From Girardinichthys multiradiatus (taxonomy: Eukaryota; Chordata; Actinopteri; Cyprinodontiformes; Goodeidae): a stretch of DNA of 64,000 nt. The DNA is taken from assembly GCF_021462225.1 (NCBI RefSeq), contig NC_061804.1:40115975-40179974 (forward strand), read 5' to 3'. Within the stretch, counting starts at the first letter, position 1; every line of letters begins with the position of its first letter. A program made the position numbers and the translations under genes. This document shows, in pieces, positions 1-11,859 of this stretch. The notes beneath the pieces were generated by a model. It was not told the origin of the DNA, did no database searches, and was given only the letters and a program-made list of their open reading frames with translations.

Positions 1-854
1 GATGTCCTTCACTCACCACAACACATCACATCAATGTATGAAATATTTGACAGCTTAGGATTCACAATTTGGACTACACGTTTCCTCTAGCATCGGGCGT
101 GAGTCCTTTTTATTAATACATTTCAAACCTTTTATAAAAACACATTATTTTCACTTAGTAACTGACTTAGTCGCTTCCTCCAACATTCCTGCATTTGTTG
201 CCATAGTTACGCTCACTGCTTGTCCACCAAGATGGACATTTAATGATGTTGATCCAACCTCCTTGTTGGCTTTGGTTTGATGTAGAAACCCTGGAATTCT
301 ACATTTTTACCTACATTCAACACCACCAGAGTGTGTGTTTTACAAAGAGCATTTCAGTTAGAGACGTCCTCTTTAGACTCTGACTTTCTAAACCTTTCAA
401 CAGTACTTGACTTAAATTTGTATGTAATACTTTGAAGTGCGGGTACACACTGTGCATGCTATCAGAGAGTGGATGAGTGGAATTATTTCTGTTTCATTAA
501 AGATTCCACCCACATCTACTTGCTTTCTAAACACTGCCTGACTGAGCTGATAGAGGGAAAAAGAGATGGAAGAAGAGAGCGGGTCTCAGGTAGGCAGAGG
601 ACGTTAAACCCAGCGGTGGGAAGTGGGGGGGGGATGGAGAGATTAGCTGAAAGAGGAAGGTTGACAACTTGAAGATAATTCACACTACTTATACTGTGTT
701 GCAGCATATATTTAATATAACCTGGGACACCACAAAAATAAGCTGGAATATAATTAATTTGCCAAACACCAAGAGATGAATGTAAAAGTTCCATTTTTAT
801 TTACTTCTTTTTCTTGATAAATATATTTGAGGCACTATGATCTGTAATCTGTCC
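1..854. other. Non-coding, AT-rich; no gene seen
   Basis: No frame here resembles a known protein and there is no RNA gene or clear repeat. The small open frames overlap on both strands and look like chance. A short G run lies near 625-632. Confidence 0.5.
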
Positions 855-978
855 AGGTTTTAGCCTTCCTCTGCCTGAATAACTGCTAGGATATGCTCCA
901 TGCCCCTTGAAGTCTCGTACAGGGCAAAGTGTCCTCAGAAAATTGTTAGATGGATGGATGGATAAATGGATAAATACA
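855..978 (+). mobile_element. Decayed SINE 3' end with GGAT-repeat tail
   Basis: The stretch reads like the 3' part of a common fish SINE: a line equivalent to 'CTGGGATAGGCTCCA...CCCC' (here GCTAGGATATGCTCCATGCC) followed by a (GGAT)n tail at about 943-970. The head is missing. Divergence is high, so the family is not assigned. Confidence 0.5.
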
Positions 979-2870
979 TTTGACTTAGTTGGAGATCACT
1001 GAGTGATGACCATATCTGTTTTAATTAATCATGAGGCACCTAAAATGCAAATGGAAAATGTTTATGACAGGGGTATGTTCAGCTAGTCTGTCCTTTCTTG
1101 GTTTGTCTTTTTTTCCTAAGAAGGTTAAATTGTGCTCAGTCATTGCATGAAAGGAAATTGTCACCAACACTCTTTGTCAAATTGCTGTGCAGTAACAGCA
1201 GCTGCACAGTTACACCTCCCTTAAATCACCAGCAAAAGTAAAAGAGGTATAAAAACATTTTGCTTTCATTAACTGCTTACTTTCATTAAGTCCTTCCTTC
1301 ACCATTTTGTACTTTTGTTGTTTTGGTCATGTCATACTCAAAAAGTTTGTGTACAAAAAGTAGCCATCTGTCATATATTGACAATTTACGTCCAAACTGA
1401 CCTGGGAACTGGAAATCTGCATGTGTTCATATTACTTTATTCTTTTAGGATTTGAGATAAACTTTGATCATGATATTTTAGGATTTGTATTGCTAAAATG
1501 ATCAAAGTTATGATAGAAACTATTTCAAAGAGTATTGTATGACTCTCACTGCATGTATATGCATACAGTAAAAAGTCCACTAACAGAAATACCTCTTTCG
1601 TCCATTATCAATAGGTTACTTAAGCATTGCAAATGCAGTGCTGGAAGGCACATAATAATTGCATGTATCATATTTTAATGTAATCATGCAATCTTATTTT
1701 CAAATTATTTAAATTTATCAATACCCATGGAGCATCAATTTCCAACAACAGAAAGTTCCGATAATAATTACAGTTTATCATTAACATGATAAATTCACCA
1801 ATAATAAATGATACAATAACTTTGCTTCTCTTTGCCAATATAGCGTAGTAAAGACAGCTCTTTACAACTTCTAATCATTTCTCTTTATATTAAATCAGCT
1901 CTCTCAGACTCACTGAGTGATGCTCCATCTATTTTAGAAATACTGAAGGCTTGAGGCTTCCACAGTAGAAAGTCTCAGAGGGAATAATTTGAATGCCGTT
2001 TTAGTGTAGTTTTTAAAGAGAAATCGATTAAAATCAGTATCAGTAAGTTAGAGCTTTACAAATAAAGAGATCACAAATATCTGATTGGTACATTGTGGTG
2101 TTTATATGCACAAATTAGCTAGAATTATTTCAAAAATATCACACAAGAAAATGATTTCTTATATGAAAGCCATCTTGCTTCCTGTTCATGTAAAGCCTTG
2201 CGACATAGTGCATGCATGCTATCTGCAGGATAGAAACAACAAGGTGAAAAACAGAAGTCAGTTGGCAGTGGAGGGCAATCAAAGTCCTGGGGTTAAAAAT
2301 GATCCAGGTCAGATGACTAGATTATGTTGCCTTTTATTCTGTGAGTCCCATCACATTTTGAGTATTCCTCTCCATGAGGCAACAGTATTTGTTCCTCAAC
2401 AGCTGACTAGTCCTCACTTATTTCCACCATGCAAAACCTACAGTGAGTACATGCTAAATATACGTGGACATATGTTTTGCTTTTATGTTATTCATACAAT
2501 TTTGCAGGATCACTGCCTACAATCTCTTACATAAAGGGGCATTAGAAGCCCAAAAAAGAAAATATACTTTGTGATCTGAGAATACGGTCTTATCATGTAG
2601 TCCAGCTGCCTCCCGCACCACTATAGTAAATCATCCTGATGGATGCACTGTCAGTTGAGGGCAACCAAGACAGACACTACTGAGAAAATGGCAGCTGTCT
2701 GCATTAGAGCAACACTCAATCTGCAAAAAGATGAAAAGCAGCTTTCATTGACCACAGTTTTTCCTGTGATAACTAAGCCACAGTACATCAAACCGGGGTT
2801 TCATTCATGTCCATACCCACTTCCTATCGCAACCCTCCATGTATCCCTCATCATGTCTGACTGCTAGGTC
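979..2870. other. Non-coding, AT-rich; no gene seen
   Basis: The longest frame (2085-2534, plus) has no recognisable domain, biased composition or splice context, and I treat it as chance. No repeat family is recognised. Confidence 0.45.
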
Positions 2871-2871
2871 G

Positions 2872-3245
2872 TGTGCATTAAACCGGCAGCCTGGTGACAG
2901 AGGGCCTTGCAAACACTGCCAGGCACCAAAATACACAGCAACGTTTTCAGAGCGTTTAGGGCCCGGGATTAATCAAATTAGAATTTAATCATCTGATCAA
3001 ACAGCAATTAGCATAATCACTTCTGGGTAAGGCCTGATAGAGCGGAGACTGGAGCGGAATGGAGCTGGGGGCTAACAACGCTTTAATGAAACTTTCGGCA
3101 GAATGTTTGAAAATGTTACACATTCCGGGGTGCAAGAACAGAGCTGGATTAGGAATGCTAATCAACGAGGTTTGGTTCTGCCTAATAAACACGTCCAGTA
3201 AGGCAGTCGGTGGGAAAGAAATCACCCCCAGTGTCCCTAACACTA
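2872..3245. promoter_or_regulatory. Candidate conserved non-coding element
   Basis: This block is less AT-rich than its surroundings and contains clustered homeodomain-type cores: GGATTAATC near 2966, AATTAG near 2980 and 3007, and TAATC or TAATG around 2987, 3082 and 3160. Both strands are open over 3059-3243 without any protein resemblance. This is the texture of a vertebrate enhancer element, but conservation cannot be tested here. Confidence 0.3.
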
Positions 3246-4414
3246 TCTAACACGTCATCTTCTATGTGTTAAAGACACAGTTATTTTAAAGAAAAACGTG
3301 AAAATATTTTGGTCCAGATGTACCATTCAGTAAAATGAAATCTTTACATTTCAAGTGCAGTGGAAATAAAGCCAATTAACAGCTAAACAGATAAATCCAT
3401 CAGTTTATCAGGAAAGTGAGCTGCTTTCACAGAGAACACTGTTATTCCTGACCTAGTAAAAGTCTTAAAAGATGTGGCTGAGGAAGCTTAAACTTCTAAA
3501 TCCTTCATTTAGTATTGTATATGAAATGCTATGCCATAAAAGTTTAAGGACACTTTTTAAAAATCCTTTTGTTTTAACTGAATTTCACTGCAGCCTTGCA
3601 TTTCTTTTTGTGAAACACAGAAACAATACTATGAAAATACAGTATATAAACTGAATTTCTGAGAAATAATAATAGATATTATTGAACAATAGATCTTTTT
3701 GATGTAAATGTTCTATTAGGCCTTAAGCTTATCTTACCAATAGAACACAAATGAGACTGTGTTGCCTAGCCCTAACTCTAACTCTAACTCTAGAAATGTG
3801 TTTGATAAGAACATTTGGTCATATTACAATGGTTTATTAGTTCTGTTGGGGGTAAATAAGAGCCAGACAAAATTATCCAGGAATCTTTTTTTATCAACTG
3901 TGAATTGATTTTGAAGTGTCATCTCAGAACTTTATATATAATTCTGAAGATTGCGGTTTAACTGTCTAATCATATTTCTTAGACATGAAACAACAACAAC
4001 AACAAAAAAAAAAGAATAATTCAAAGTTGATGTGACGTTTAATCATCTCAAATAATTTGTTTATTGAAGGTTAATTTATTTGATTTCTTAGTGGTGTTTG
4101 CATGGTCTTCTGTGCAATCATGACTTTTCTCCAGGCATTCCAGATTCCTTCAGCTGTGTAGAGAATGGCTGAAAATCCAAATTGTGTCAAACCCCACATC
4201 TTTCTGGATTTTAATAGCATCATTGCAGCACATAGGCACATCAATGAACAATTCTGACCTTTAACAAACCTGGTTCCATGGCTGCCTTTAGTGCAACTGA
4301 ATTTGTGATGACATTCTTATTTGAGAACAGGAACATATAAACAGGTTAAATTCTCATAAGTAAAAGACATGTAAACCTGGTAATAAGCAATTTATTTTTG
4401 TATGTGAAAAATCA
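3246..4414. other. Non-coding; no gene seen
   Basis: AT-rich sequence with a short CTAACT repeat and an A-rich tract near 4000-4015. Nothing else is recognised. Confidence 0.45.
3767..3793. repeat. Short (CTAACT)n microsatellite
   Basis: About four imperfect copies of a 6-bp unit, beginning CCCTAACTCTAACTC. It resembles a decayed telomere-type hexamer but is too short to interpret. Confidence 0.6.
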
Positions 4415-4590
4415 GGTCAGGATGCTGGAGTGATGGTTAGGACTGCTGCTCACTGCAAGAAGGAATTGTGGTTCAAATCTTGCCTGTCCTTTCCACGTCG
4501 AGTTTTCAGCTCGGGTCCTCCAGTACCACCACAGTCCAAAACATACATTGCTCTTATGAGAGAGAATGTGTGTGTCTGCATAGTTGTTGC
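4415..4590 (+). mobile_element. Diverged tRNA-derived SINE copy
   Basis: A polymerase III A-box-like stretch (TGATGGTTAGGAC) and a B-box-like stretch (GGTTCAAATC) are followed by a body ending in CCACAGTCCAAAACAT. This is the same body that follows the tRNA head in the clear SINE copies at 6.6, 19.1 and 63.8 kb. The copy is old and 3'-truncated. Confidence 0.55.
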
Positions 4591-4599
4591 TAACCCTAC

Positions 4600-5558
4600 C
4601 CCTAAATTTACATTTCTGAATCCAAATGTTTAAATGTGGTACATATTTGTTCACCAAGCTTTATTGTGTTAGATTTAACAAAAATGTACATTTTTGTGGA
4701 AAAAAGTAAAATCAAAGAACAAACAAAGAGTGACCAGGCCCATCATTTACAGCAGTTTATTGCTTAACTACTGCTTGGTCACAGCATTGACCTACTGCCC
4801 TACTTTATGTAGAAGTCTAAAGACATAAATAACACACCTAATTGTTATCCTGTTAAGTCACCATTCCGTATAACACATGACTGGACCAAACAGTTTTTTG
4901 TGTCATAGTCAGTACATGACAGTAAGTTCTTACACTGTGTGGCATGGCATTTTCAGAAGGGACAGAAAACAACACAAAACACAATGCTCCCTCTCTTTAT
5001 CTTGAGAGACACACAGGTCAAAATTCAAAGGGAGCTTTACTGTTTGTGGATGCAACCTTGGTAGTAGCTGACTGCAAGAGTTGTAGTCTGTGTTTCTGAG
5101 GCAGTTTATGAGTTGTTTCTGAAAACAAATATAGCTGATAGCATCAGCTGTATGGCGCACATAGTTATTGCTGACCACTGCCAATCAGCTGCCTGTGAAA
5201 TGGCTACTTCACTTTTCTATCAAAAAAACAAAAATGTAACTGAAATATTTCCAATCACAAAAAAATAGAAACTGAAGGAGGGTCATCCATCATAATTATT
5301 AGGAAATGGGGTAATACCTGCAACAATTCTCTCTACAATGTTCAGCATGAATACCTATTACCTTAATTAAATTAAATTAATATATTCCTGACATTTAAAT
5401 AAAAGACACCACAGTTCTTTTATATGAGCAGAAAAGGGCAATAGCAATGTTTATAACAGTGCTTGTCCCTGTCCCTGTGTACTCTGGCATGCTGTGTTTA
5501 CAACATTATGAACCTAAAGAATAAGGACTGTGTTATCATCTTGTTTCTGGAAAACCAA
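4600..5558. other. Non-coding; no gene seen
   Basis: No recognisable gene, RNA or repeat. The minus-strand frame at 4930-5184 has no family resemblance. Confidence 0.45.
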
Positions 5559-5601
5559 TTCTTTAAGGTCGGTCAGTCATTTTCTACCGCTTCTTTAAGG
5601 T
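5559..5601 (-). mobile_element. Minimal 3' SINE fragment between 11-bp direct repeats
   Basis: The direct repeats TTCTTTAAGGT at 5559-5569 and 5591-5601 enclose only 21 bp. Those 21 bp are the reverse complement of the terminal segment of the SINE at 6635-7002 (GCGGTAGAAAATGACTGAC). This looks like an extremely 5'-truncated retroposition. Part of the repeat (TTCTT) also matches SINE sequence, so the boundary is uncertain by a few bases. Confidence 0.55.
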
Positions 5602-6610
5602 TTAAATGCAAAATAACATGAGCCGACTCTGTATGTCCCTCTTCCCCCTCTCTTCCTCCTCTTGTTCTGCATCACTACACATCATCATCTCCTTAAGCAT
5701 TCCAGTCTGGGTTAAATGAAACCTTTAACAGTTCAATGTGCATCCATTAACATATGCTTGAGTCTGCTCACAGCCAAGTTGAGGCACATGTACGCACTGT
5801 GGAGCCTCGAAGAAACTAAAAAGAATCTTGACCCGAATGAACCAACAAATCCTAGAGTGATTAGTCCACTCTGTCAATGAAAAGAGTGAGTCACTAATCC
5901 TTTCTGATGTGATGTCTTCAGCATCTTACTAAAACAAATAAAAATGATTTTACATGTTACTGCCATCTACAGCACCAATTTTGCCACATCTCATAGTTAA
6001 GCATATATACAGCCTCTTACCGCAGGATTAAAACATCTTCAATATGTGCAAACGACATGTTTTAAATAAAACTTTATGAACGAACAAGAGTACTAGAACT
6101 GAAACCAATGAAACTAGGACCATCATTCTATCGAAACAAAGCATTTTGAAGCTTTGCACCCCATGACCTACATTGAGTTGACTGGTGTGCTGATTTTAAA
6201 GTATGTGTAAAGAGCTGAGCTTGGTTGTTGTTTGCTGATGTGTGTTGCTGTGACTCTCTCAACCTCTCCTGCCTCTATGCATAGTGACAGATGTAAACCA
6301 AAAGATGTGGGTCTTCAGAGACCCACTTTCCCACTGGTCCTCATGTGACCTCTAAGCATTATTGCATGTACTAGTGACAATTGGTTAAAATGATAAAATA
6401 GGACACAACACAGTATCTAAGCACACTATAAGATAAATGTGTTTTTAGGAAACAAACAGCCAGGAGAAACCCCCATATTTAAACTTTAGTTGCAATACTG
6501 CAACCTACCAGGCTAGAGCGTGTTCCTGCACAGGACTTAAAAACATGCAATGAAAAGCATTATTTAACACATATTTTTTCTATAATTAATCAAAGTTAGT
6601 GTGTTAAATT
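5602..6610. other. Non-coding; no gene seen
   Basis: AT-rich, with no recognisable coding or repeat features. Confidence 0.45.
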
Positions 6611-6645
6611 GTGAAGCCCCTTTTAAATGTTAAAAGGGGCTTCAC
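6611..6645. repeat. Perfect 14-bp hairpin at the SINE 5' edge
   Basis: GTGAAGCCCCTTTT at 6611-6624 is the exact reverse complement of 6632-6645, with a 7-base loop. The right arm runs into the first bases of the SINE, so the left arm is an inverted copy of the SINE start. Confidence 0.85.
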
Positions 6646-7002
6646 GGTGTCGCAGTTGGTATCGCTGTTGCCTTGCAGCAAAAGGTCCCGGGTTCGGGGG
6701 TCTTTCTGCATGGTGTTTGCATGTTCTCCGCGTGAATGCGTCAGTTCTCTCCGGGTACTCCGGCTTCCTCCCGCAGTCCAAAAACATGACTGTTAGGTTA
6801 ATTGGTCTCTCTACATTGCCCTTAGGTTTGCCTGAGTGTGAGCATGGTTGTTTGTCCTGTGTGTGTCTGTGTTGCCCTGCGATGAACTGGCGACCTGTCC
6901 AGGGTGTACTCTGCCTCCCGCCCATAGAGTGCTGGAGATAGGCACCAGCTTCCACTATGGAAGAAGCGGTATAGAAAATGACTGACTGACTGACTGACTA
7001 AT
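6635..7002 (+). mobile_element. tRNA-derived SINE, full length
   Basis: The head has the tRNA-like A box (GTCGCAGTTGGTATCGC) and B box (GGTTCGGGGGTC). It is followed by the conserved body (TTTGCATGTTCTCC, CCTCCCGCAGTCCAAAAACA, GGCGACCTGTCCAGGGTG) and an ACTG-repeat tail at 6980-6999. The direct repeats ATGTTAAA at 6627-6634 and 7003-7010 fit a target-site duplication. Such SINEs are transcribed by RNA polymerase III and mobilised by a partner LINE. The open frames through it are incidental. Confidence 0.85.
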
Positions 7003-7010
7003 ATGTTAAA

Positions 7011-7892
7011 GTTCCAGCTCCAGCCTAAATTTAAATAAATGAAGTGCATTTTGTGAAACATTACATCCTGTCATATCTATGAAGTATGTATATTTTTCTA
7101 GGATGCCCTACATTTTGCTTGGTGTGTGTGTGTACTGGTGAGCAGGGTGTAAAATGCATATTCTTCTGAGTAACAATCTATGCTAACCATCACATCACCT
7201 CATTTTTCATACTGAAGGGCATGGGGATAAAAGTTCAATGTTCTATAAACAATTTATTATGCCTCCAAGTGGTCAAACAATTATTAGCTGAATTAATCAG
7301 AAAGCAGGTCAGGCTGCCATCAGTTGGAGCTACTTCAAGCATTTACCATGCTGAGGTGAGTAAGTCACCATCAGTGCAGACACAGTGCCTGCATAGTGTA
7401 GCATGAGATTAATTAATATTAATATTGGATCACTGCTACGACATTAGTCTAGCACTGGCATACGTTCTGGTGCAGTGGCGCCTTTTTGTGGTTTACAAAA
7501 TTTGACTTCTCTAAGTTGCAACACTCATGCATTTTTCAATATTCCTGCCTTAGCAGAGATCAGACTGTGTATGCTACTGTATATGATGTGTAGACAGACG
7601 ATCCTGGAGTGTTAATTACCAAAAGCTGTGTATCTTTGTATGCAATCGAAACACAAGGCAAACAATAGTCTGGAGGGGGTATACAGTTTTAGAAACTTAA
7701 TTATGTCAGCCAAGGGCAGGGATAGAACAGCAACCTTAATTGTGTTTTTAAAGCCGTCATCTCCGACCAAAACCAGTATGAATACAACAGTTAAAGGTGA
7801 AACAGCACCTGCAATTACACAGTCATATCTCATGCTCATGCTTGGACCTACAGTTACAGCTTAGTAAATTGGAATATGCAATCCGATGAGGA
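7011..7892. other. Non-coding; no gene seen
   Basis: Small overlapping frames on both strands (7612-7864) have no recognisable domain. Nothing else is seen. Confidence 0.45.
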
Positions 7893-8186
7893 TGGTTGCC
7901 AGATTAAAATTACCTTTTGAAATAACCTTTACGCAGGTATTAAACATGCTTTGTATTAAGTCAACATTTCTAAATTAAAACTGTTTTAACTGGTCTTATA
8001 TAATAATCTATTCTAAATTGTCATGTTTTCATTAGCTGTAAGCAGAAAATCATCATAACTAACAGAAATATAGGCTTAAAAACATGCACCTGTGTGAAAA
8101 TAATTTATAATGTGTTTCACTTATTGAATAAGTTACTGAAATAAACAAACTTTGCAATAGTATTCTAATTTATTAGGACGTGCCTG
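7893..8186 (+). mobile_element. Isolated right end of a Tc1-type transposon
   Basis: Sequence from CAGATTAAAATTACCTTTTG to the terminal CTAATTTATTAGGACGTGCCTG is a Tc1-family 3' flank plus right inverted repeat, followed by TA at 8187-8188. The terminal part resembles the inverted repeats of the intact element at 50,790-52,399. The transposase and the left end are missing. A second, more decayed copy lies at 25,330-25,595. Confidence 0.6.
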
Positions 8187-8189
8187 TAT

Positions 8190-11149
8190 TACATTGTGGT
8201 GTTGAAAGAATTTCTATTAATTATTGTAGTCATGCAGAAAAAAATGGAAGCAAAACAATTAGGACCTTAATGATTAAACAAAAAAATCCAACAAATGTGT
8301 AAAATCACATGATCTGGGATTTTCACGCAGATTGTATAAATGGAAAACCTCAGACAGAAAAAGTGTGAATTCTGTATTTTAATTGTCAATTTTCTAACCC
8401 ATATTTTTTAGTAAGTTACTCTAAACATGATCCGAGGAATACTGTCTGCCTTTATCCAATGTTAGTATGTTGATTCTTTTATCCACTTAAACAGTAAATG
8501 TAGTTAACAGAGATATACCAATTGCTCTGTGAGATCTGGCTGATTTTCATCCTGACTTGTTCACTAAGATGTCATACTTAAAAATCTCATTCATATTCAT
8601 TTTTCATTTGCTTAATTTTATTTTTGTTCTTATTTTGTCACATTACAATCAAAAACTATTCGGTACTGATTTTTATGTGATTGACCAGCACAAAATAATG
8701 TGAAAACTCATTGTTAAATGAAAAGAAACTGATACGTGGTTATTAAATGCTAAACAAATAAAAATCTTAAAAGTGTGGTGGGCATTTGCATTAAGTCCCC
8801 TTTACTTGGATATCCCCCCAAAAAAATTTAATAATTTTGGAAGGCCCTGTAAATGCCACTAACAATATTCTCAGTGTTGAATTCTTTACTGAGGGATTAA
8901 GACTACTAGTAAATTATATGTAAAAACTATACACTGTTTAAAATGAAAACAAAAGAATCACCAAAAGGGTTAGTTTTCTGACAGGAAACTAGATTTTTAC
9001 AGACATATGTGTTCACTTTTGTGGTCAGACAGAGCGTTTACATTAAGGTACCAACATTAACTTCAACAATACATATATTCAAGTGTAATTATATCATGAG
9101 ACCTACAAACTGGAACCAAAGGATAATGTAAATATAACAAATATATAGTAGAATAGATTGAATAGAAGGAAAGGCTGGAAAAAAATATCTAGTTCTAACA
9201 CAAAAGTTCGAGTTTTCTCCGAAATAAAATGTCAGACATAGTCGTATGTTATTTTCACCTGAGGTGTTGAACAAAAAATGAATAGTGTTGTGATGCAATG
9301 CCTTTCTATATTTTAAGGTGTTAAATCTCTGTAACTCTGTGCTGTTTTAGAGAAAAAAAACATTTTGTGTTTTGGTTCTCTTTACAATAAATAAACACAG
9401 GACATTTTCTAATTCAACCAGAAATTAGAACAACTTAAAAGGAACCTTTTTTAAAATCAAAAACACACAAGAAAAATGTAATTATTGTATTTAGTTATTA
9501 CAACTATTTTGTATAGTTATTAGTTATTTGTATAGTTTTAGTTTCTACCTAAAAAACATAAAAGTCATTTTACTTGTTAAAAATAGTCACACTCAAGTGT
9601 CTAATTTAGTGAGATATTAGGAGATAGATTTTTTTGTTTTCGATTAGTTATTAAAGAAAAACTCTGGAAAAACTAAAGCTTTACAAAAATTAAATATTGA
9701 AACTAGCCAATAAAACTGCAATCAGTGCAAGCCTAAAAATTATCTTCTTATAGGTATTGTTCTTGAATTGGATGCTATTTAGTAAACTCTGACCAGATTT
9801 CTTCTGCTTAGCCATGAGCAAAAGTCTGACCTAGGCATGTGAAGATGAAGAAATTCCCGGATGTTCACTTGTACAACACAAGTGCATCAGTACTGCAGCC
9901 ATGATTAGATGCTGACCTTTCAGATAAAATCTAATTGCATTGAAGGTTTGATTAAATAAAATGATGTAGATGAAAGATTAGGTATGTGAATGAACTCCTG
10001 TGGGGCTTTTTTTCTGCTGCCCTCCATACAGTGCAGCAGTATTATTTCCTCAGTACTAACACCTACAGGTTGGAAACAGAACTACAGCATGTCTGCCAAA
10101 ATAAAAACTGAAAGGGGCATCTTTAGACTATTCACCCTGATTATGTGGATCAACTATTATTCCTGCAAAAACAGATTATTGTTTTCTATGTGGGTTAAAA
10201 ACAGTGCTGACGAGTGTGCAGTTTAATATGTATTGATCAGATTTGCTTAAGGTGTTCTGCCAATATTTTTTGATTTATTTTCTTTTTTATTAGCAAAGCT
10301 AAACTACTTTTCTGTTGTAACTGTTACGATTTAAACAATAACAGCAGTTTTTGCATCCTGTAAAACATTCATTCATGAGCGAAAAAATGTGTCTTTGCAA
10401 CCTTTAATTATTCTTTAATGTCCAGAATCTAGAAAATGATGAGATACTGAAAGACTGTCTATTACAATATTTTATTATAGATTTTTCATAGAATTCGGAG
10501 ACTTATTGATATGGAAAATAAAAGAAGGTCCTTTTGTAAAAGAAGCTTTATACTTGACTGCTGTTCATGTATCATCAATATATTGAATTGCTGGCAGCGT
10601 ATCGAGATACATATCCTATCCTACAAAACACAGATACCCAACCCTAGCTAAACGTCACCTTAAAAAGTGCTTGCTTTTAATCTTGTTCTCCAGGATTACG
10701 TAATGTTGGTGAAACAAATGTCAACCTTTCAGAAACACATTCAGAATGGAAGTTTTATTGCTGCAGGAGACTGAAAACAGAAAACTATTATCAGAAAAGT
10801 GACATTCCAGAAGCTATGCATAATTTGACCAATCATTGTGATCAAAAAGCTAGTTGCAGCCAATCCAAAAACACAGAAGGCAATTTATGAGATATTTTCA
10901 TTACAATCCTATCTTCTGTCTCTGGGCTTGACTGACTCTATAATCCCTGTTTCTATCAGGATTAATATCATTCTAACTGCTGATGACAGCTAATTTAGAT
11001 GCTTCTTTCTAACATAAATGACCAAGCAAACTGTTCACTTTGCACAGTCTGTTGCTACACTCAAGTGCAATGAAATAATAAATAACAGGAATTACATGTG
11101 ATAACATCATAGATTTAGAATAAAACCTCTAATCTTTTAATGTGTATCT
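8190..11149. other. Non-coding, AT-rich; no gene seen
   Basis: About 3 kb of AT-rich sequence without a recognisable gene, RNA or repeat family. Open frames here (9089-9298, 9990-10226) have no domain resemblance. It may belong to a long intron if the candidate exon at 13.9 kb is real. Confidence 0.4.
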
Positions 11150-11610
11150 TTCCATTCTAAACAGAATGCTAAATTTGTATACAAATGTATTTTAAAGCCA
11201 ACTGCGGAGCTTCACTGTATATTTACAGAGCTTATTAGGGTCCAGCAGAGCATATGCCCATGTCCCCCTCCACCGCTTCAATCGTTCCCATCCCCTGTGC
11301 AGATGTACAAAAACAACATTATGCCACTTTCCAAATTCTGTCCCCTAATAACCAGAATATTTTGTTTCTATTACCTTTATGGTTTTAATAGGCGCTTTAA
11401 CGAGAGCACTTCAAAGGCTCGAGCATTGCTTAAGTGAACTCCACAGCAGCTTTCACTCTCTGCAGCCGTGGATTGTTTATATCTGCTGGAGAAGAGCTTG
11501 CAAATGTGTCCTCAAATTGGCAAATAGCAGTTTGGAGCTAAATGGGGGAAAAACATGCACACAAATGCCTATTGCAGATTTAAAGTTTTTCTTTTTTACG
11601 TTCTTTCACT
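11150..11610. promoter_or_regulatory. Candidate conserved non-coding element
   Basis: A balanced-composition block with dense short motifs (TATACAAATGTATT, CTTTATGGTTTTAATAGG, repeated TAATA or TTAAG cores), set in AT-rich DNA, with no repeat resemblance. It lies about 2.5 kb from the candidate CpG promoter. The call rests on texture only. Confidence 0.25.
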
Positions 11611-11834
11611 GACTGGCATTGTAAATTTCTTCATGGAAAGGCATGGTAATATAAACAAATCATGTCAATCATTGAAGTAAATCAGACCAAATACTGAAAT
11701 GTAATCACCCTGGAGTAATTGTAAGGTAAGAGTAAGGGATATTATATAGTGGAAAACATTGCTCAGGTCACCTACACAGAGTGCAGTGTTTTTCCTGCCC
11801 AAAAGCCCACACTGCAGCAACACTCATTACCTGG

Positions 11835-11851
11835 GTCTCCATAGAGACAAC
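11835..11851. promoter_or_regulatory. RFX X-box-like palindrome
   Basis: GTCTCCATAGAGACAAC contains the imperfect palindrome GTCTC-CATA-GAGAC and matches the general X-box layout bound by RFX factors (GTnRCC, 0-3 bases, RGYAAC). It sits in a non-repetitive, GC-richer stretch. Function is inferred, not shown. Confidence 0.3.
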
Positions 11852-11859
11852 CTCAGCAG

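Noticed and set aside
2085..2534. 149-residue plus frame
   Set aside because: Long for AT-rich DNA, but without domain, splice signals or codon bias; probably chance.
3767..3793. Telomere-like CCCTAACT repeats as an interstitial telomere
   Set aside because: Only the first unit contains CCCTAA; the rest are CTAACT, so it is a short microsatellite.
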